Shown: positions 11,823-28,994 of the stretch, piece by piece | Numbering within the stretch: position 1 is the first letter of the stretch | Layout: the number at the start of each line of letters is the position of its first letter | From: Volvox africanus | Taxonomy: Eukaryota; Chlorophyta; Chlorophyceae; Chlamydomonadales; Volvocaceae | Length of the DNA: 64,000 bases | Direction of reading: 5' to 3' | NCBI GenBank assembly: GCA_030268105.1 | Contig: BSDZ01000078.1 | Coordinates: forward strand, 4,453,001-4,517,000 | Notes under the pieces: model-generated | The model's input: only the letters and a program-made list of their open reading frames with translations | The model's database searches: none | Told to the model about the DNA's origin: nothing | Program-made: the position numbers and the translations under genes

Positions 11823-14800
11823 CTACGACTCCTGCTGCTGTTGCTGTGCCGCCCCGGTGGACCGATGGATGCTAGTTGATCTGCGGTAAGCCGCCAGGGC
11901 CGCAGTCTCCAGGTCGTGGTGATAGGACGCGTGGTGATGGTCCAGCCAGTACTGCGGCAACGCGGGTTTGTCCGTGAAGTGAAGTGAGTGAAGTGGGACG
12001 GGGCGCTTCTTATCATCGAAGAAATCGGGGTTAAGAGGCTTTGGGTGTGCCTTGGCATCTCGTGGAGGACACTCTGCTGCACGGAAAGCACGGGAGCACA
12101 GAAAGCTCCTTTATACTCCGCAATCCAATCCAAGGTACCATACCCGTCACCGCAGCCAGCCTGCCTGCCAGCCAGCCAGCCAGTTGTCAGCGAATAGGCA
12201 ACTTACAGCACCGCTGGTCAGCGTGCAGCGCCCGTGAGTCCCTGTGACCCACGGGCACGTTGTTTTCCTTACATCCCCTCCTCTCTGCACCTGTAGTGAG
12301 CGCACGGGGGCGGTGAAGGCCCCGTCCAGGTCCATCTGCAGCAGCGACTCCGCCTCGGCCTCAGACACGGGGACCACCTCACAGCCACCTGCGTGGCACC
12401 AGAAGCGCAGGAGTGAAGGAATATACAAGACCTGTTGAAAGAACCTGATTGCGCCTATGTAACAAAAAGACGTTGCTATCGTGGCTTCACACATCCGTCG
12501 GCCCGAGCCCCAAATGAGGTTGAAGCTCTCCCGCCTGTCCCCAGCTTTCTCATCCCTCATCACTTGGCTTTGGAGACCTAGAGGCACCATGTCAAGGCCT
12601 ACGCCGCATCAAGTTGTGCTCATGCCGTTACACGTTATCTGCTCAATACTCACTCTGCAATACTGAGGAACGGACCCACATGACACAACGTGTCAAGATC
12701 TTGAGCCCATCCCACACTGGAATTCTTTAACACACCTGTGTGTGTAGGAATGTACGTACATCTGTACATACATATGTACGTACGTCTGTACATACATATG
12801 TACGTACGTCTGTACATACATCTGTACGTACGTCTGTACATACATCTGTACGTACGTCTGTACGTACGTCTGTACATACATCTTTACGTACGTCTGTACG
12901 TACGTCTGTACATACGCAGTTGCCGCCATGGGAAGCTCCAACTCGGGAAGATCACTATCCCCATGCCCCAATCCCCCGGGCCTGCAGAGCAAGTCATGTC
13001 AGCCAGGCCGCACACCTTTCGAGGACCAGCGCAGAAGCAGCAACTCCCCGACTGTCTCGTATAGGAAGCGCCCACTACTGAGCGCCGCGCCCTCGCCCAG
13101 CACTGCGCCGCGGAGCGCCAACAGCGCGGAGAGGCCCGGCACCACGCGTCGTGCCGCCGAGAAATAAGGGTCAGCCATTAGCATTGCGCGCGGCACAGGG
13201 TCGTGCTCGAGCACCCAGTTCACGGCGGCTGTGGGCGGTGCGCGCAGCACGCGCAGCACGCGCGCCCCGCCGCCGCCTGCAGCGTGGGCCAGAACGGGCG
13301 GGGACCCAAACGTGCGGCAGGAGGTGGCGGCCGGGGATCTGCACGACGTCATTCAGGGGGAAGAGGGGATTGAGAGGGAACAGGGGATTCAGCTATGGAT
13401 ATTCGTACACGGTACGTGTATGCCGTATCTGTGCTAAGCAGCAAGTGAATGCCATGAGGTTCATGAAAAAAAGAGGAGTCGCGCGGAGGTGCGGCGCTAA
13501 TGTCAAGATTATTGTGGTGATCAACCGTATATGTGTCAAGGTGATGGGGAGTCAATGGACGACGCCCAGGTCGTCTCCTCCCGCAGCACCACCACCACCA
13601 TTACCAACATCACCACCATTACCACCAGGGCATCTATTCCTCTAACAGCACGTAAATTGCACGACCAACCCACGACTTCACAGGACTGTGCCGCACAGCC
13701 TCTCAACTTCAGGCTCACGCCCTCACTCCCAATTCCCGAAAGGCACCCTTTCACTCACCAACTCACCAACGCGGGCCCCGCGGGCCCTTCTTCAGCTGCG
13801 GGATCCCCCTCATTCCATACACGCTGCCTAAGTCCTGACTGGGACCCGCTTTGCACTTTGCACCGAAGTGAACTACAAAAAACTGTACTTGATTCGATAG
13901 CTCATCCCAGAACCGTTGGCATCCGATCCAGCCCACCGCAGCAGTGACCTTTCCCCGCGAACCTGTAACCCTGCAGTATGGACGTGGCCCACAGCAGCTT
14001 GGCCAGTGAGCCGCCCAGTGAGTGCCCCGCGAACACCACGTGATCGACGCTCGCCGCAGTGGCATCCCTGCAAGGTGCCAAGGGAGAGGGAGAGAGGGAG
14101 CGAGAGAGGGAGGGAGAGGCGAAAGGGAGAGGGAGAGGGAGAGGGAGAGGGAGAGGGAGAGAGATAAGGTGTGTGTGTGTATGTGTCTCTTGGACGTCAA
14201 GGAAATGGACCGCCATAGTCAAGGAAGGAAAGGAAGGCGCCCGGCGGCGGGGTGACGTCATCATGTGTCGTGAATGCCATGCTGTGGCGGATATATGTGC
14301 TTTTTGACGCCTTCACGCATCCGGCTGACAACAACTACCTTGGATCCACGCATCGGATCGTGTTGTTCGTACTGGTTCCACTATGAGGTCCCTCATTCAC
14401 ATTCGAATGCATGGAAGTTCTTCCCACCCGCCGCCCTTATGGGCCCTATTTCTCACCTGATATGCGGCAGTAACACCGGGAGGAGCTCCCTCGCCATGGC
14501 CGCCACTCCGCTGTGCGCCACAAGCTCCTCTCGCGATGGGGCGGGAGTAGACGGAGCGGAGGAGGAGGAGGAGGAGGAGGAGGAGGAGGAGGACGGACTG
14601 GCCCTGCCCCCCACCGTGGAAGTCGGTCCACCGCTCGCAGGTTCTCCTGCCGCCCCATCAGCCGAGGGCAACGGCGCGGGCCAGAAGGCAGCCAATGACG
14701 CCGATAGCGACAACTGGCGGGACGAGCATCGGGTTGGTGACGGCAGGGAAGCAGCAGCACAAAGGCGCGCACTTCAGGCGCAGTTTCGGTTCATCTGCCC

Positions 14801-15790
14801 CAGATGTTACAAAAGAGCCGCCAAGACAAGCCTCGCCGGCAACGGGACGATGGGTCGGTGACGGGGGGCCGTCTCATAATCCCAGGTGACGCCCTCGCGC
14901 CAACGTACCAACGCGCCACCTTCCACGCCGGGGAGTGTCCCTAAGCCCCGCCCCGACCCAAATCCAGTCGGGGCCACCCAGCCGGTTTGGGCTCCTTAGC
15001 CTCCCTAACCCGGGACTCACTGCACCCCCCTAACCCGGGAAAGCCCCCTCATCGGATCCTCCAGCCATTCCGCCATTCCGCCATGGGACCGTTGTTCTGC
15101 GATACATGAATCGGTATCAAACCCCCACGCACACCTCTCCCGCCCCCACATCCTCCCGTCCCCACCTCTCCCCGCCCGGCCCCCACCGCGTTCATATCGT
15201 GTGCTGCCCACTGCACGCCTCGTAGAAAGATAAATCGGCAGCGGGTGCCCACTGAGACAGCCGTCGTGAGGCCCGGCTCGTGCCGCGGTACTGCCATTGG
15301 CACCGTCTGGTCCGTTGCCTTCGCGCAAGCGCTGCAGCCTTCGACCCCACCGCTACTGGGAGGACGGGCCGCCGCACCTTGCACCCGCAGATGAAGTGCC
15401 GGCGAATCCCGGTGCAGGTGGATGTGGCCGCCGCGCAGCATGTGGCCACTGCCCGGGGCATGGCTTCTTTGGCCGTTACCCAGGGAGTTAGCGGCGTGGG
15501 CATGGGCCTGCAGGGAGTCAATGTCGTTGCCGCTATCGTGAACATGTGCCTGGTTGCGGTCCTGGTCAGGGTGCCCTGCCCAGGTACTGTCGCCGCTCCT
15601 CCTGCTGCTGCTGCCGCTGCTGCTCTGTAACTCGGTGGTTCGGGCGCCCTGCGTGTCGCTACCGCCTTCCACCGGTGCACGCTGCTGCCGATCCTGCTGA
15701 TCGCCCGGATAATAGTCAGTAGCTCTCCATGCGCCTGCTGCTGCTGCCCTTGCTTCCCCTGCTGATGTTACTGCATTTGTTACTGTCGTA

Positions 15791-15821
<31 letters not shown>

Positions 15822-16936
15822 ATACATCATCGTAATCCACAAGTGCATGGCCATTGCCAGGGGTGCCTGCATCGGTTGAGCTCCGGACAGCTGCAACTTG
15901 CATGTATGCCAGTGGTTGACGCGGCAATGCGCGGCGAGGCAGTGCCTCGAAATCAACGCACCCGTCGGCCACATACCTTGGGGGAAGTGGCAGCAGCAGT
16001 ACCAGCAGCAGCAGACAAGGTCAAGGGGCGGATGCGTCGACGAGGTCTGGAACTCTAGATACGTCAAAGCACGGACAATATCACACCGTCCGGAGGCAGC
16101 ACCCCCGAGGCGAGCAGCGCAGACTTCACTGGATGTGGATGTGGATGTGGGTGGGGAAATACGAGCACTGTGCGATACACACCGTGCTGTTTGTGCATCG
16201 GCTCTTTATGGCCGCTCGAGACCCACCAGCACGTGAAGCTTGTCCGGCCGTATGCAACCAGCTTTAAGCCCTCCTCCTGGAGCGTATGAGGTAATGTATC
16301 GTATGGGTCGTAGCACAGTCCGGACCATAGCGCCAGCTTTGCGTCCAGGTACAGAGAGGGCCAGTCTGACGACAGCCGGGCGGCCTGAGGTAGGTTGCCG
16401 GGTTCGGTAGGAGTAGTAGAAGGAAACAAGTAGTCAACAAGTAGGTAACAATTGTGTTTTTAATTTCTCCATTTCTTTTAAATTTATTACATATAATAAG
16501 TGGTAAATGAGTAGATTGCAGTGGGGGTATTCCTTTTGAAACGATATTTGGGTCCTCAAGTAACGATGTCTGTATGGCCGTGTGCCTAAAATCGTACGGT
16601 TTTGGCCAAACCTAGGATACATGCAGTGGAAGAATAATCTATTCGCTGAACGGCATGTTTATTGGTGCGGAAGGTGGAGGTGGAGGTTGCAGTCAACCCA
16701 ACCTGGTTGTGAATGGGGTTCCGGTGATGCAGCTGGCCCTGGTGGTGGTGGTGGTGGCGCTGAGACCCGTGATGGCTTCTAGAGCTATGTTGGTCACCCG
16801 TCGAGTGGTCGCGGAAAAGGTGACGAGATGCAGCGATGCGAGTCAGAGCGCACAAGGCAGCATTCGTGCCGTGGACGCTGCCGCGCCACACCAGAGCCCG
16901 CCCGGCCACCGGGCTAGGCCGCAAAAGCAACGTCAT
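11823..16936 (-). CDS. Lipase class 3 (alpha/beta hydrolase)
   Basis: This is a multi-exon serine lipase of the Lipase_3 family. Phase-consistent exons, 5' to 3', are 16936-16703 (tentative first exon), 16384-16233, 15976-about 15217, an exon ending at 14457, then 14067-13963, 13338-13014, 12431-12291 and about 12071-11823 (stop). The nucleophile motif VDHVVFAGHSLGGSLAKLLW is in exon 14067-13963. The strand TFGSPPV and the Asp motif EHDPVPRAML are in 13338-13014. A candidate catalytic His (WLDHHHASYHHDLE) is in the last exon. The N-terminal segment LALWSGLCYDPYDTL fits the family's helical lid side. A 250-residue insert is rich in Ala, Ser and His. Near 14650-14800 a hydrophobic stretch (LVPPVVAIGVIGCLLARAV) lies in a different frame from the Ser-rich stretch that follows, so that exon is unresolved. 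Likely substrate is acylglycerol or galactolipid; the sequence does not decide. Confidence 0.82.
12751..12917. repeat. TGTACGTACRTC tandem repeat in a lipase intron
   Basis: Tandem variants of TGTACATACATC and TGTACGTACGTC fill the intron between lipase exons 13338-13014 and 12431-12291. The open frames it creates (Tyr-Val-Gln-Thr repeats) are a by-product of the repeat. Confidence 0.85.
14080..14166. repeat. GGGAGA purine tract
   Basis: A plus-strand GGGAGA tract. On the minus strand it is a CT-rich run directly before the CTTGCAG acceptor of the GHSLGG exon, so it forms part of that intron's polypyrimidine tract. Confidence 0.85.
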
Positions 16937-21783
<4,847 letters not shown>

Positions 21784-22707
21784 CGCAGCAGCTGCGACCT
21801 GGTTTCTAATCGCCTTCAGTCTTGTGTATATGTGCACGTCTCGGATGCTAAGGATCGGCTCAGAGGGCATTGCCATTATTCGACTGCATAAAGCAGCTAC
21901 ATCGCCGAGAAGACTCGCTGTTGAAGGTGCTTTAGAAAGGACACGCGTGAAGGTACAGCTAGTCCTTGCTGGCCAGCAGCAGGATGCTCCACAACCAACG
22001 CCATACAAACCACATCGAATCACGCAAGTGCAGGCTTATGCAAACAGACCCAGATTGTCCGCTGTGGAGACGTAGGCTGTCTTTGTACGTGTGGTTTGGT
22101 ACGTGGGGTACGTGGGGCAAACCGCTGTGCCAAGTGCAACACGCCACCTCGGGGCCTGTGCGCGCCGTGCACATGTTAGGGTGCAGTTACGCCGTTACGC
22201 CGTAGTCTGGTATGTGACCTTCCTTAACCTACCTTCCGCGGATCCGATGCTTCAGTTCCTGGAAGATATATGTGTTAGCCATGGTTCCTTGTAACGGGTG
22301 GTGCATGTGGGAACCTATTTAAAACAAGCATAGCGCGTTTCCCAAGTAACGGCCTTCCCCCGAGATATCCAAGTGCCTGTGCAAGCCAGCCTAATTTCCT
22401 GCGTCGCAAGCAAGCATATTATGCTCAGTTTGCAATTCTCCTCGGCAAAGTGCAGTCAGGTTACAAGCACCGATGTTCCATCTTATCGCTTGTCCGTGCC
22501 TTCGAGCCACAGCATTCGGAGACCTTGTCGCGTGCAACCCAACGCCCCACACCCACTGCGCATGGTGCCTGATATGACCCAGACCAGGGTCCCAGACCGG
22601 AAAGGAGACCGGCATTCCAACAGCGTGACTCCCGTGCGCTCCCGTGCTTTCCTCCGCGCCCGTCGTCCCGCTTCTCCGCGCCAGTCAGTCGGTCCATGTA
22701 CGGCCCC
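21784..22707. other. Convergent spacer, MORN1-like / RED
   Basis: Two genes end towards each other here. TGTAA at 22290 (plus) and TTACA at 22461 (TGTAA on minus) are candidate poly(A) signals for the MORN1-like and RED transcripts. No further gene is seen. Confidence 0.5.
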
Positions 22708-25700
22708 TCAGATCCGTTGCCGCTTCCTGAACACCGAAGGCGTCTCGTCACCGCGGCCCCCCGCGTCAGTGTCCTTCGGTTTACGTGCGAACGCCGGGCC
22801 GTGCTCATGGCCCTTTTCTTGAAGCAGCTTCTCGATCTTGCGAAGCTGTCCATCCAGCTTATGATCACGCTGCCGTTGCTCTTGAACGGCACCCTGAGGC
22901 AGGAACAGAGATTACACTTGAGCTTCATTCCCCATCTAGGGTTCGACATTGGGTCAAGGCAGCAGCGAAACAACCAACAAAGCGCGCTTCATAAATAAAG
23001 ATGAATAAGCAGGCCCGGAACTACGAGGCATCTCCTCGAGCACGGACACTATCCCGCACTGCAAACACAGCAATCAGCACGGCACCACTGCCGGCCTCAC
23101 CGCCAGATACTCATCCACCCGATCCAAAGTAAAAAAACACTGAGTTAGATTCCAGGCAACAACAAATACTTGGTCTTAAAATGCAGGAACAACCGGTTCT
23201 GGTAAATCGGTTGCTATTAACGCAATGATAATGTCATAGTGATCTGATTTTTCTTCCATCTGTACTTTTAATATGCTCACAACAAAAAAGGTCAAATAAA
23301 TTACTCCTTATTTGGTCGGCTACTTGTCAATTCTTTTGTTTTTCAGCAATACCATACCTTTTCCAGCTCCTTGTGGCTCTTCCGGCCATCCGCCCGCTTG
23401 ACCCCGTACTGGAACGCCGCTCGCGGCAGGGTTTCACGTGACTCTTTGTACCGCTGCCATTCCTCGTCCGTCGCGAAATCCGCCCTGTCGGATACCGGGG
23501 GAAGACGACAGGGGACGGTGCGCGATGCTAGAAGATGAGCTCTGAGCGTGAGATCTACTCGTTTGATGGCTACTTTGTGACTCTCAGTCTCAACGTGCGG
23601 ACAGGCTGTATCACAAGGTCACCACGGGAGGGGACTGCTGCATGTCGCGGTGACGGGAAAACGGTGCGGCTGGAGGATTGTAGCCGGGGGAAGGCGCTAA
23701 GGCACACGGACGTTCGGTCGGCCCACAACACAAGATAAATGAGGGCCCTATGGATGGCGGCCGCGCAAGAGACACACACTCTACAAGCACTCACAGCAGC
23801 GCACGGGTAAGAAAACAGGACAGGGCAGGGCAGGGCAGGCTCGCCCTTCGTCTCCACGATTTACCTTCACTCATTGGACAGTGCGCCGCAGCACACGGCA
23901 GCCGGCGGAAGGCATGCAACAATGTATCAACGTGGCTCGCAGCACGGGTACGGAAAGCTCGAGGAAAACCTCTGTGTGTGACGAGCTAAGCTGTGTGACG
24001 AAAGCCACGTGGAAGCAGCCACGGTTTGCGACTGCAAGATACTTCTGCCTGCGTCTCTTTCGCCCTCCTCCTCCTCCTCCCTCCATTCCCTCACGGCTGC
24101 CGCGTCTGCATTCCACTTCCTTGGACCAACCCCTTGGAATAACGCCCTCTCACCTCGTCTTGCCCTTGGCCTGCTTGGAGTCCATGTTCTTGAGATCGCC
24201 TCCCTCATCATCCGAATCCACCAGCGCACCCACATAGCCCGCCATGCCCGGATAACACTCCGCGTACGCGTCGTCGTCTGCCTCGGCATCCAGACCGCGT
24301 GCTTTGGAGTCCTGAACATGGCAAGGCGGTAAGGAACAGGCAACGCAGCTTATAGCTCGAAATCACCATCTCCTTCTTAAGTTCTATTGTATAGGCAGCC
24401 ATACTGCTTTTACGACTGCTGGGATCGGGTGCGTGGTTTTCCTAAAACCCTAAAAACCCTGAGTAGCAAGTGTCCAGGGAACAACGGGCTCGGTTACATA
24501 ATCCCACACCTTGCAGGTTAAAGGACATAATGGAGGTACGAGATACACATGGCATCCAGCAGCGCAGGGGGAAAGGCTGCGGCCACCCTGAATCCAGCCA
24601 GTTATTTCCCAGTGCTTAGAACGCTTGTTGTTCAGGACAGAGTCGTTGCAGGGTCTGTATTTGTCCGTTTCTCCCCACCCGTGTATGAACACACTGCGGC
24701 CCCACCGGCCCGCCCTCCCAACTGGCTAACCTTGGGACGACTGCGCCATTTGGGCTCCTCTGCACTGCCGTACGCGTTGCCAGGCTGTAGTACAAATGCG
24801 GAAACGAACGGGCCATGTATCATCAGAGAGGTAACGCTCATCTGGGCTCCAGTCAATCGTGACTATCGGAATATTTCCGAAATACCAGCATCACGAAGAT
24901 GAGTTTTCAGGGCGGTTACCCTCCTTCACGTTCGGTTTCCTACGTTGAGAGATCCATCAGCCCAGGAGTAATGCATAGCCAATTCCCTCACCTGGCCACC
25001 CTGTTGCCCCCCGTATGCCGATGCGCCGTACTGAGCGCCACCATACGCCGTTATCGTATCCGTGCCGTAACCTTGTTGACCTCCGTACGCATTGTACTGG
25101 TCATACCCTTGACCTCCGTATGCAGCGCCGTACTGCGGTCCCGCTTGCGCGCCGTACGCCATACCGCCGGCGGACTGGGCTTGCGGTGGCGGCGGCTGCG
25201 CCATCTCCCCTTCCTCCAGTTCCATGTCATCCCCGCCGCCGCCTCCAGCAGTGCCCTCCGCAGCGGCCGCCCCCGGACGCCGTATGCTCGTCCCAGGCAT
25301 GGGGATATCCGCCATCGTATCTCTGGAATCGAAGTACGACCCGTCAGCCCTCCTGGACGCCCATTGAACGGCCCCGTTGTCGACAGGCCGAGATGGGCAG
25401 GGAAAGAGAGTGCAGGGGTGCCACAAAACCGAAATTCACTTAGAGAGGGGACTGAGAGGCGCGGGTAAGGACGGGTAAACGCATGCGCAGGGGGAAGCAG
25501 ACGCAATCCAAGGCGGTTTAGGAGCGCTCTGATACCTCGAGGTACCTCATCCATTGCGGGGTGAGGTACCAAACCCATGCCGCACTGCCACCCGCTCCCG
25601 TTCCTCGCTCCCGTCCCTCTTCCAGGCACGCTTTCTAGGCACTTTGTGCCGGCGTGCCAATTCAGGACGACCACACATACCCCACAACGGCACGCACGCA

Positions 25701-28630
25701 CGCCCGTCATTCCACTAGTAACTACGTCATTCGCCCACAACCAGGCCACCTCCCTCATGGGAAACCAAAGCATGCTCCACGTAAGCACGTGTTTCGCCCT
25801 CGCCCATTTGTACTACCATCCATTTACGCGCCCCCGCCTTCTCCCGCACATGAACATGAACCAGATGTTCACCGCCACCGCCACCATCACCATCCCCATC
25901 CCCATCCCCATCACCAATAACAACAATTCCATCATGTTGTTTGCAGCTACCTTGCTCCGCCTTGGTCCCTGCCGGCCGCCTCCCTAGCCTTGGAGCTCTT
26001 ATTATTGGTTGGCTTGTAATCGGTGCCCGCATCCCCGAAGATGTCGTCGTCATCATCCACGGGACCTGAGGGACGAATCCCGCCAGGCATAGCTGCGCGT
26101 CCAGTGGCGGGGCCTGAGGGGCTGTGGCCAGCGTTGCCACCAGGTGCCGCATGGCCTTCCGCGGCGACGTCGTGCTTTATACCCTACGGACACGATGGCA
26201 GAATTCCAGTCCTGCTTAGGATTGGCTCCGAGGATTGGGACCCTCGTAAGCGTGTGGCTTCTTTGCCGCCTCTTATTCCCATGTGTAGCCGTCCTCTCAA
26301 AGATGCGGCCCTCCCTCCACCCCTCCACTCATCCCGCCCCTTGCCATGCAAGTAATGGGTGCCGAGCTTCCCATCCCGGCTAATGCGGCGTATGCTTTCC
26401 GTATTGAAGTATACTGCTTCTCTCCGCCACGGCCAGGGCCTTGCATGTCCCGTCAGCCCTCGCTGCACCCCTCTCGCACCGCACCGCACCAGGAGCGCAT
26501 CACGATCTCTCCGCTTGAGCCTTTTGCCGTCTGCCGTTGTACGAACATACAACAAAATGCGCGCGATGCGGTCCAGCACAGCGTTATCCATACCCGCGAA
26601 GAGCGTCTCCATCGCCTGCAGGCGCAGCAGACGGCGAAGCGGACGTACCCCCGAACGACAGTCAAGCGGGATAATGGTCTACTGTATACATACCGGCGGA
26701 TGGATGGATCACATGGTTGGTTTCTGACGTAGGTTTGTGCACGGAGAGGCGACCGAAACCAGAACCCGGATGATGTAATTGTGGAACAATATAAATGGCT
26801 TACCCTACCACCAGACTCGCACCCGAGCCCGCACCATTGCCACCCCAACCTTAACCCACTCTTTGGATCTCCCTCCAAACTACAGTTTTCGCTATCTTGA
26901 GCCCCACGGGCGAGATTACACGTACCGGCGGACACTCGCTCTTGGGCCGACGCAGCGTTGTTGGAATGTCGGTGTCTAGGGAGTCCTCGTTATCAAAGTC
27001 ATACACGAACGCCGTACGACGCGGCAGGTACATCTCCCGTACGTTGGACCGCGGTGCAGTGAACAACGTGCTGAACACCGACCGCGCAAGTGGCGTCGTG
27101 AAGCGGACTTCCTCCTTGCGCCCCGCCGCGGAGGCAGCGTTCGCACGGGCGTTTGCGCGGGCCTGCGCGTCCCGGGAGGCCTCTCTCCCCGCATCGCCCT
27201 CTTGTCCCTCTCCCTCCTGGTCACCCTCCTCATCTCCGTCCTTCTTCTTGGTGATCTCGTTGCGAGTCTGTGCATGCGCGTGGGGGTTCCCGGGAGCCCA
27301 CTCATCCACATCCACATCCACAAGGATCCGAGAGATCTCGTTGACCGTCGGGTTGTGCGGCGACACGTCCAGTTACGGTAAGTTATGGTAAGCCCATCGT
27401 CCCACTGCCAAACCACCTTACCCTGGTGTGTACAGCCCAGAGCTCAGGGCGCACCATCCAAGGCTATATTTCCCTTTCTAGCCCTTACTACGTTGGACAG
27501 CCCTCCGGCCCTACCCCCTCCCCAGGGCTCCTCCTCAATATTCCACCACCCTGCACCCGTGCCCCTAGGCAATTCGCGACCCAACGTACCCCCCAGATTA
27601 TGCATCCTATACAGCTGGTGGTCCGGCCGTCGCCCGAGCATGGCGTTGCAGCATGTCTCCCCGCTTGCTATACCTTGTGCTCGAAACCCCAATGCACAAT
27701 CACTTCCTCCTACCATACTGTACTTCTACCTCCTAGCTACCACATTCACTGCCCCAAATACGGTGGTATGGCCTGTCCTGATTTCCACGCACCTTGTGCA
27801 GCAGCGCATAATCCAGACCCTTCACCAAGTGGGTGAACCGCATGTCACCACCTAAGTACTTGGTCTCTTCCTCGCTCAGCTTAGAAAGGTCCACAGTGCC
27901 AAGGTCTCCGGGCGCACCCCCACCGTCGCCGCCAGCGCCCGATAGCGCCGACAGCACTGCACTGGCATCCTCGTAATCCAGGTTCTTGCCGCGACGGCGC
28001 TCCTCCGCCCGGTCACTAAGATGTAGATGCAAACGTGGTTTCGGGTATAAATGGGGTTCAGAGGTCAGCCGTGTGGATACAGATGTTGGATGCTGGTGCG
28101 GAAGGGTGGTGTGTCCTTGGAGGGTAAGGCTCCCAACTGTGCCCGAGTACACTGTCCTTCCAGCCCCCCATTGAGGTCATTTGCTGCAAGTTAGCGGATT
28201 GGTAAATGAAATTCGTTTCTGGTATGCATACCACGTTTTACCATGCGGCTTTCTTGGGAAAGGAAGGATAGGGGGCGGTAGAGTGGCGGAACTGCGCAGT
28301 GCGGATTGAGTGATGAACCACACGTAAACTCGTCTCATGCTTCATTATGCAAATCCCCCCAATAACCTTACAACCTAATGACCCGCATTGACACCGACAA
28401 AGACCCCAAGTGGCCTACCGGTATTTCGGCGCATCGTCATCCTCGGCATCCTCAGGTTTGCCCTTGTCGGCTGGCTTCTTAAACCCAGGACGACCATGAG
28501 GACGATGTGGCTTTTGTTCACCCTTTTGTTTTGGCTTTGCTGACGATTGTGGTTGATTGCTCGGGGTTTGGGATCCCCATCTCTCCGCACGAGGGGTCTC
28601 AAGTAATTTACGAAAGTCAGAGTTATTCAT
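22708..28630 (-). CDS. SMU2: Protein RED (IK/SMU2), spliceosomal B-complex factor
   Basis: Nine exons, 28630-28419, 28015-27793, 27267-26926, 26616-26490, 26183-25951, 25351-24992, 24311-24154, 23484-23358 and 22893-22708, join in phase to 655 codons. Family signatures run in order: NSDFRKLLETPR at the start; YRDRAEERRRGKN; KYLGGDMRFTHLVKGLDYAL; FVYDFDNEDSLDTDIPTTL; VLDRIARILLYVR; DDIFGDAGTDYKP; ECYPGMAGYVGALVDSDDE; and the C-terminal DFATDEEWQRY/LPRAAFQYGVKRADGRK block. RED binds SMU1 and acts during spliceosome activation and alternative splicing in the nucleus; this is family knowledge. Unusually, the segment before DSDDE (exon 25351-24992) is a Tyr/Gly/Gln/Ala-rich domain instead of the Arg-Glu/Asp dipeptide repeats of animal RED. 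It is divergent from the membrane protein at 28995. Confidence 0.95.
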
Positions 28631-28994
28631 ATTAATATTGCAGCTGATATCAATGTGAAAACGTGTTACATAACCAAGTAAGCTATATCTCTTCAATAGT
28701 TTCTGACCTGGACAGACCCTAATCGTTAAGGAAAACCACAGCAAAACGTTTCCTATTAAGGAATCTTTGTTCCAGGTTTAAAGGGACACGTACACCTTTC
28801 GACGTTCAGGATTGTGGTTGGTAGATTACGACACACCAGTTTGGAAATGTCCCGAGTCGAACAACGTTGGAGTTGATATAGATGCAGAATTTCTGAGTAA
28901 TAAAGGATAGTCTTTAGGCCAGGCTCACGTGCCATAGTTCCGACCGTCGTCCGTTAAGGTCGGATTTGGTCGGCGGCCGACCCCAGCAACTACG
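28631..28994. promoter_or_regulatory. Divergent promoter region, RED / small membrane protein
   Basis: Only 364 bp separate the two start codons, so the promoters must overlap or share elements. A GGTCGGATTTGGTCGGCGGC stretch lies just before the plus-strand ATG. No defined motif was recognised. Confidence 0.5.

Noticed and set aside
12693..13081. Open frames encoding Tyr-Val-Gln-Thr or Val-Arg-Thr-Ser repeats on both strands
   Set aside because: They are translations of the TGTACGTACRTC tandem repeat inside a lipase intron and have no independent support.
13902..14307. Arg/Glu/Gly-rich plus-strand frames near 14.1 kb
   Set aside because: They translate a GGGAGA tract antisense to the lipase polypyrimidine tract.
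15280..16058. Plus-strand frames opposite the lipase insert
   Set aside because: The minus frame joins the flanking lipase exons in phase; the plus frames are shadows of GC-rich trinucleotide runs.
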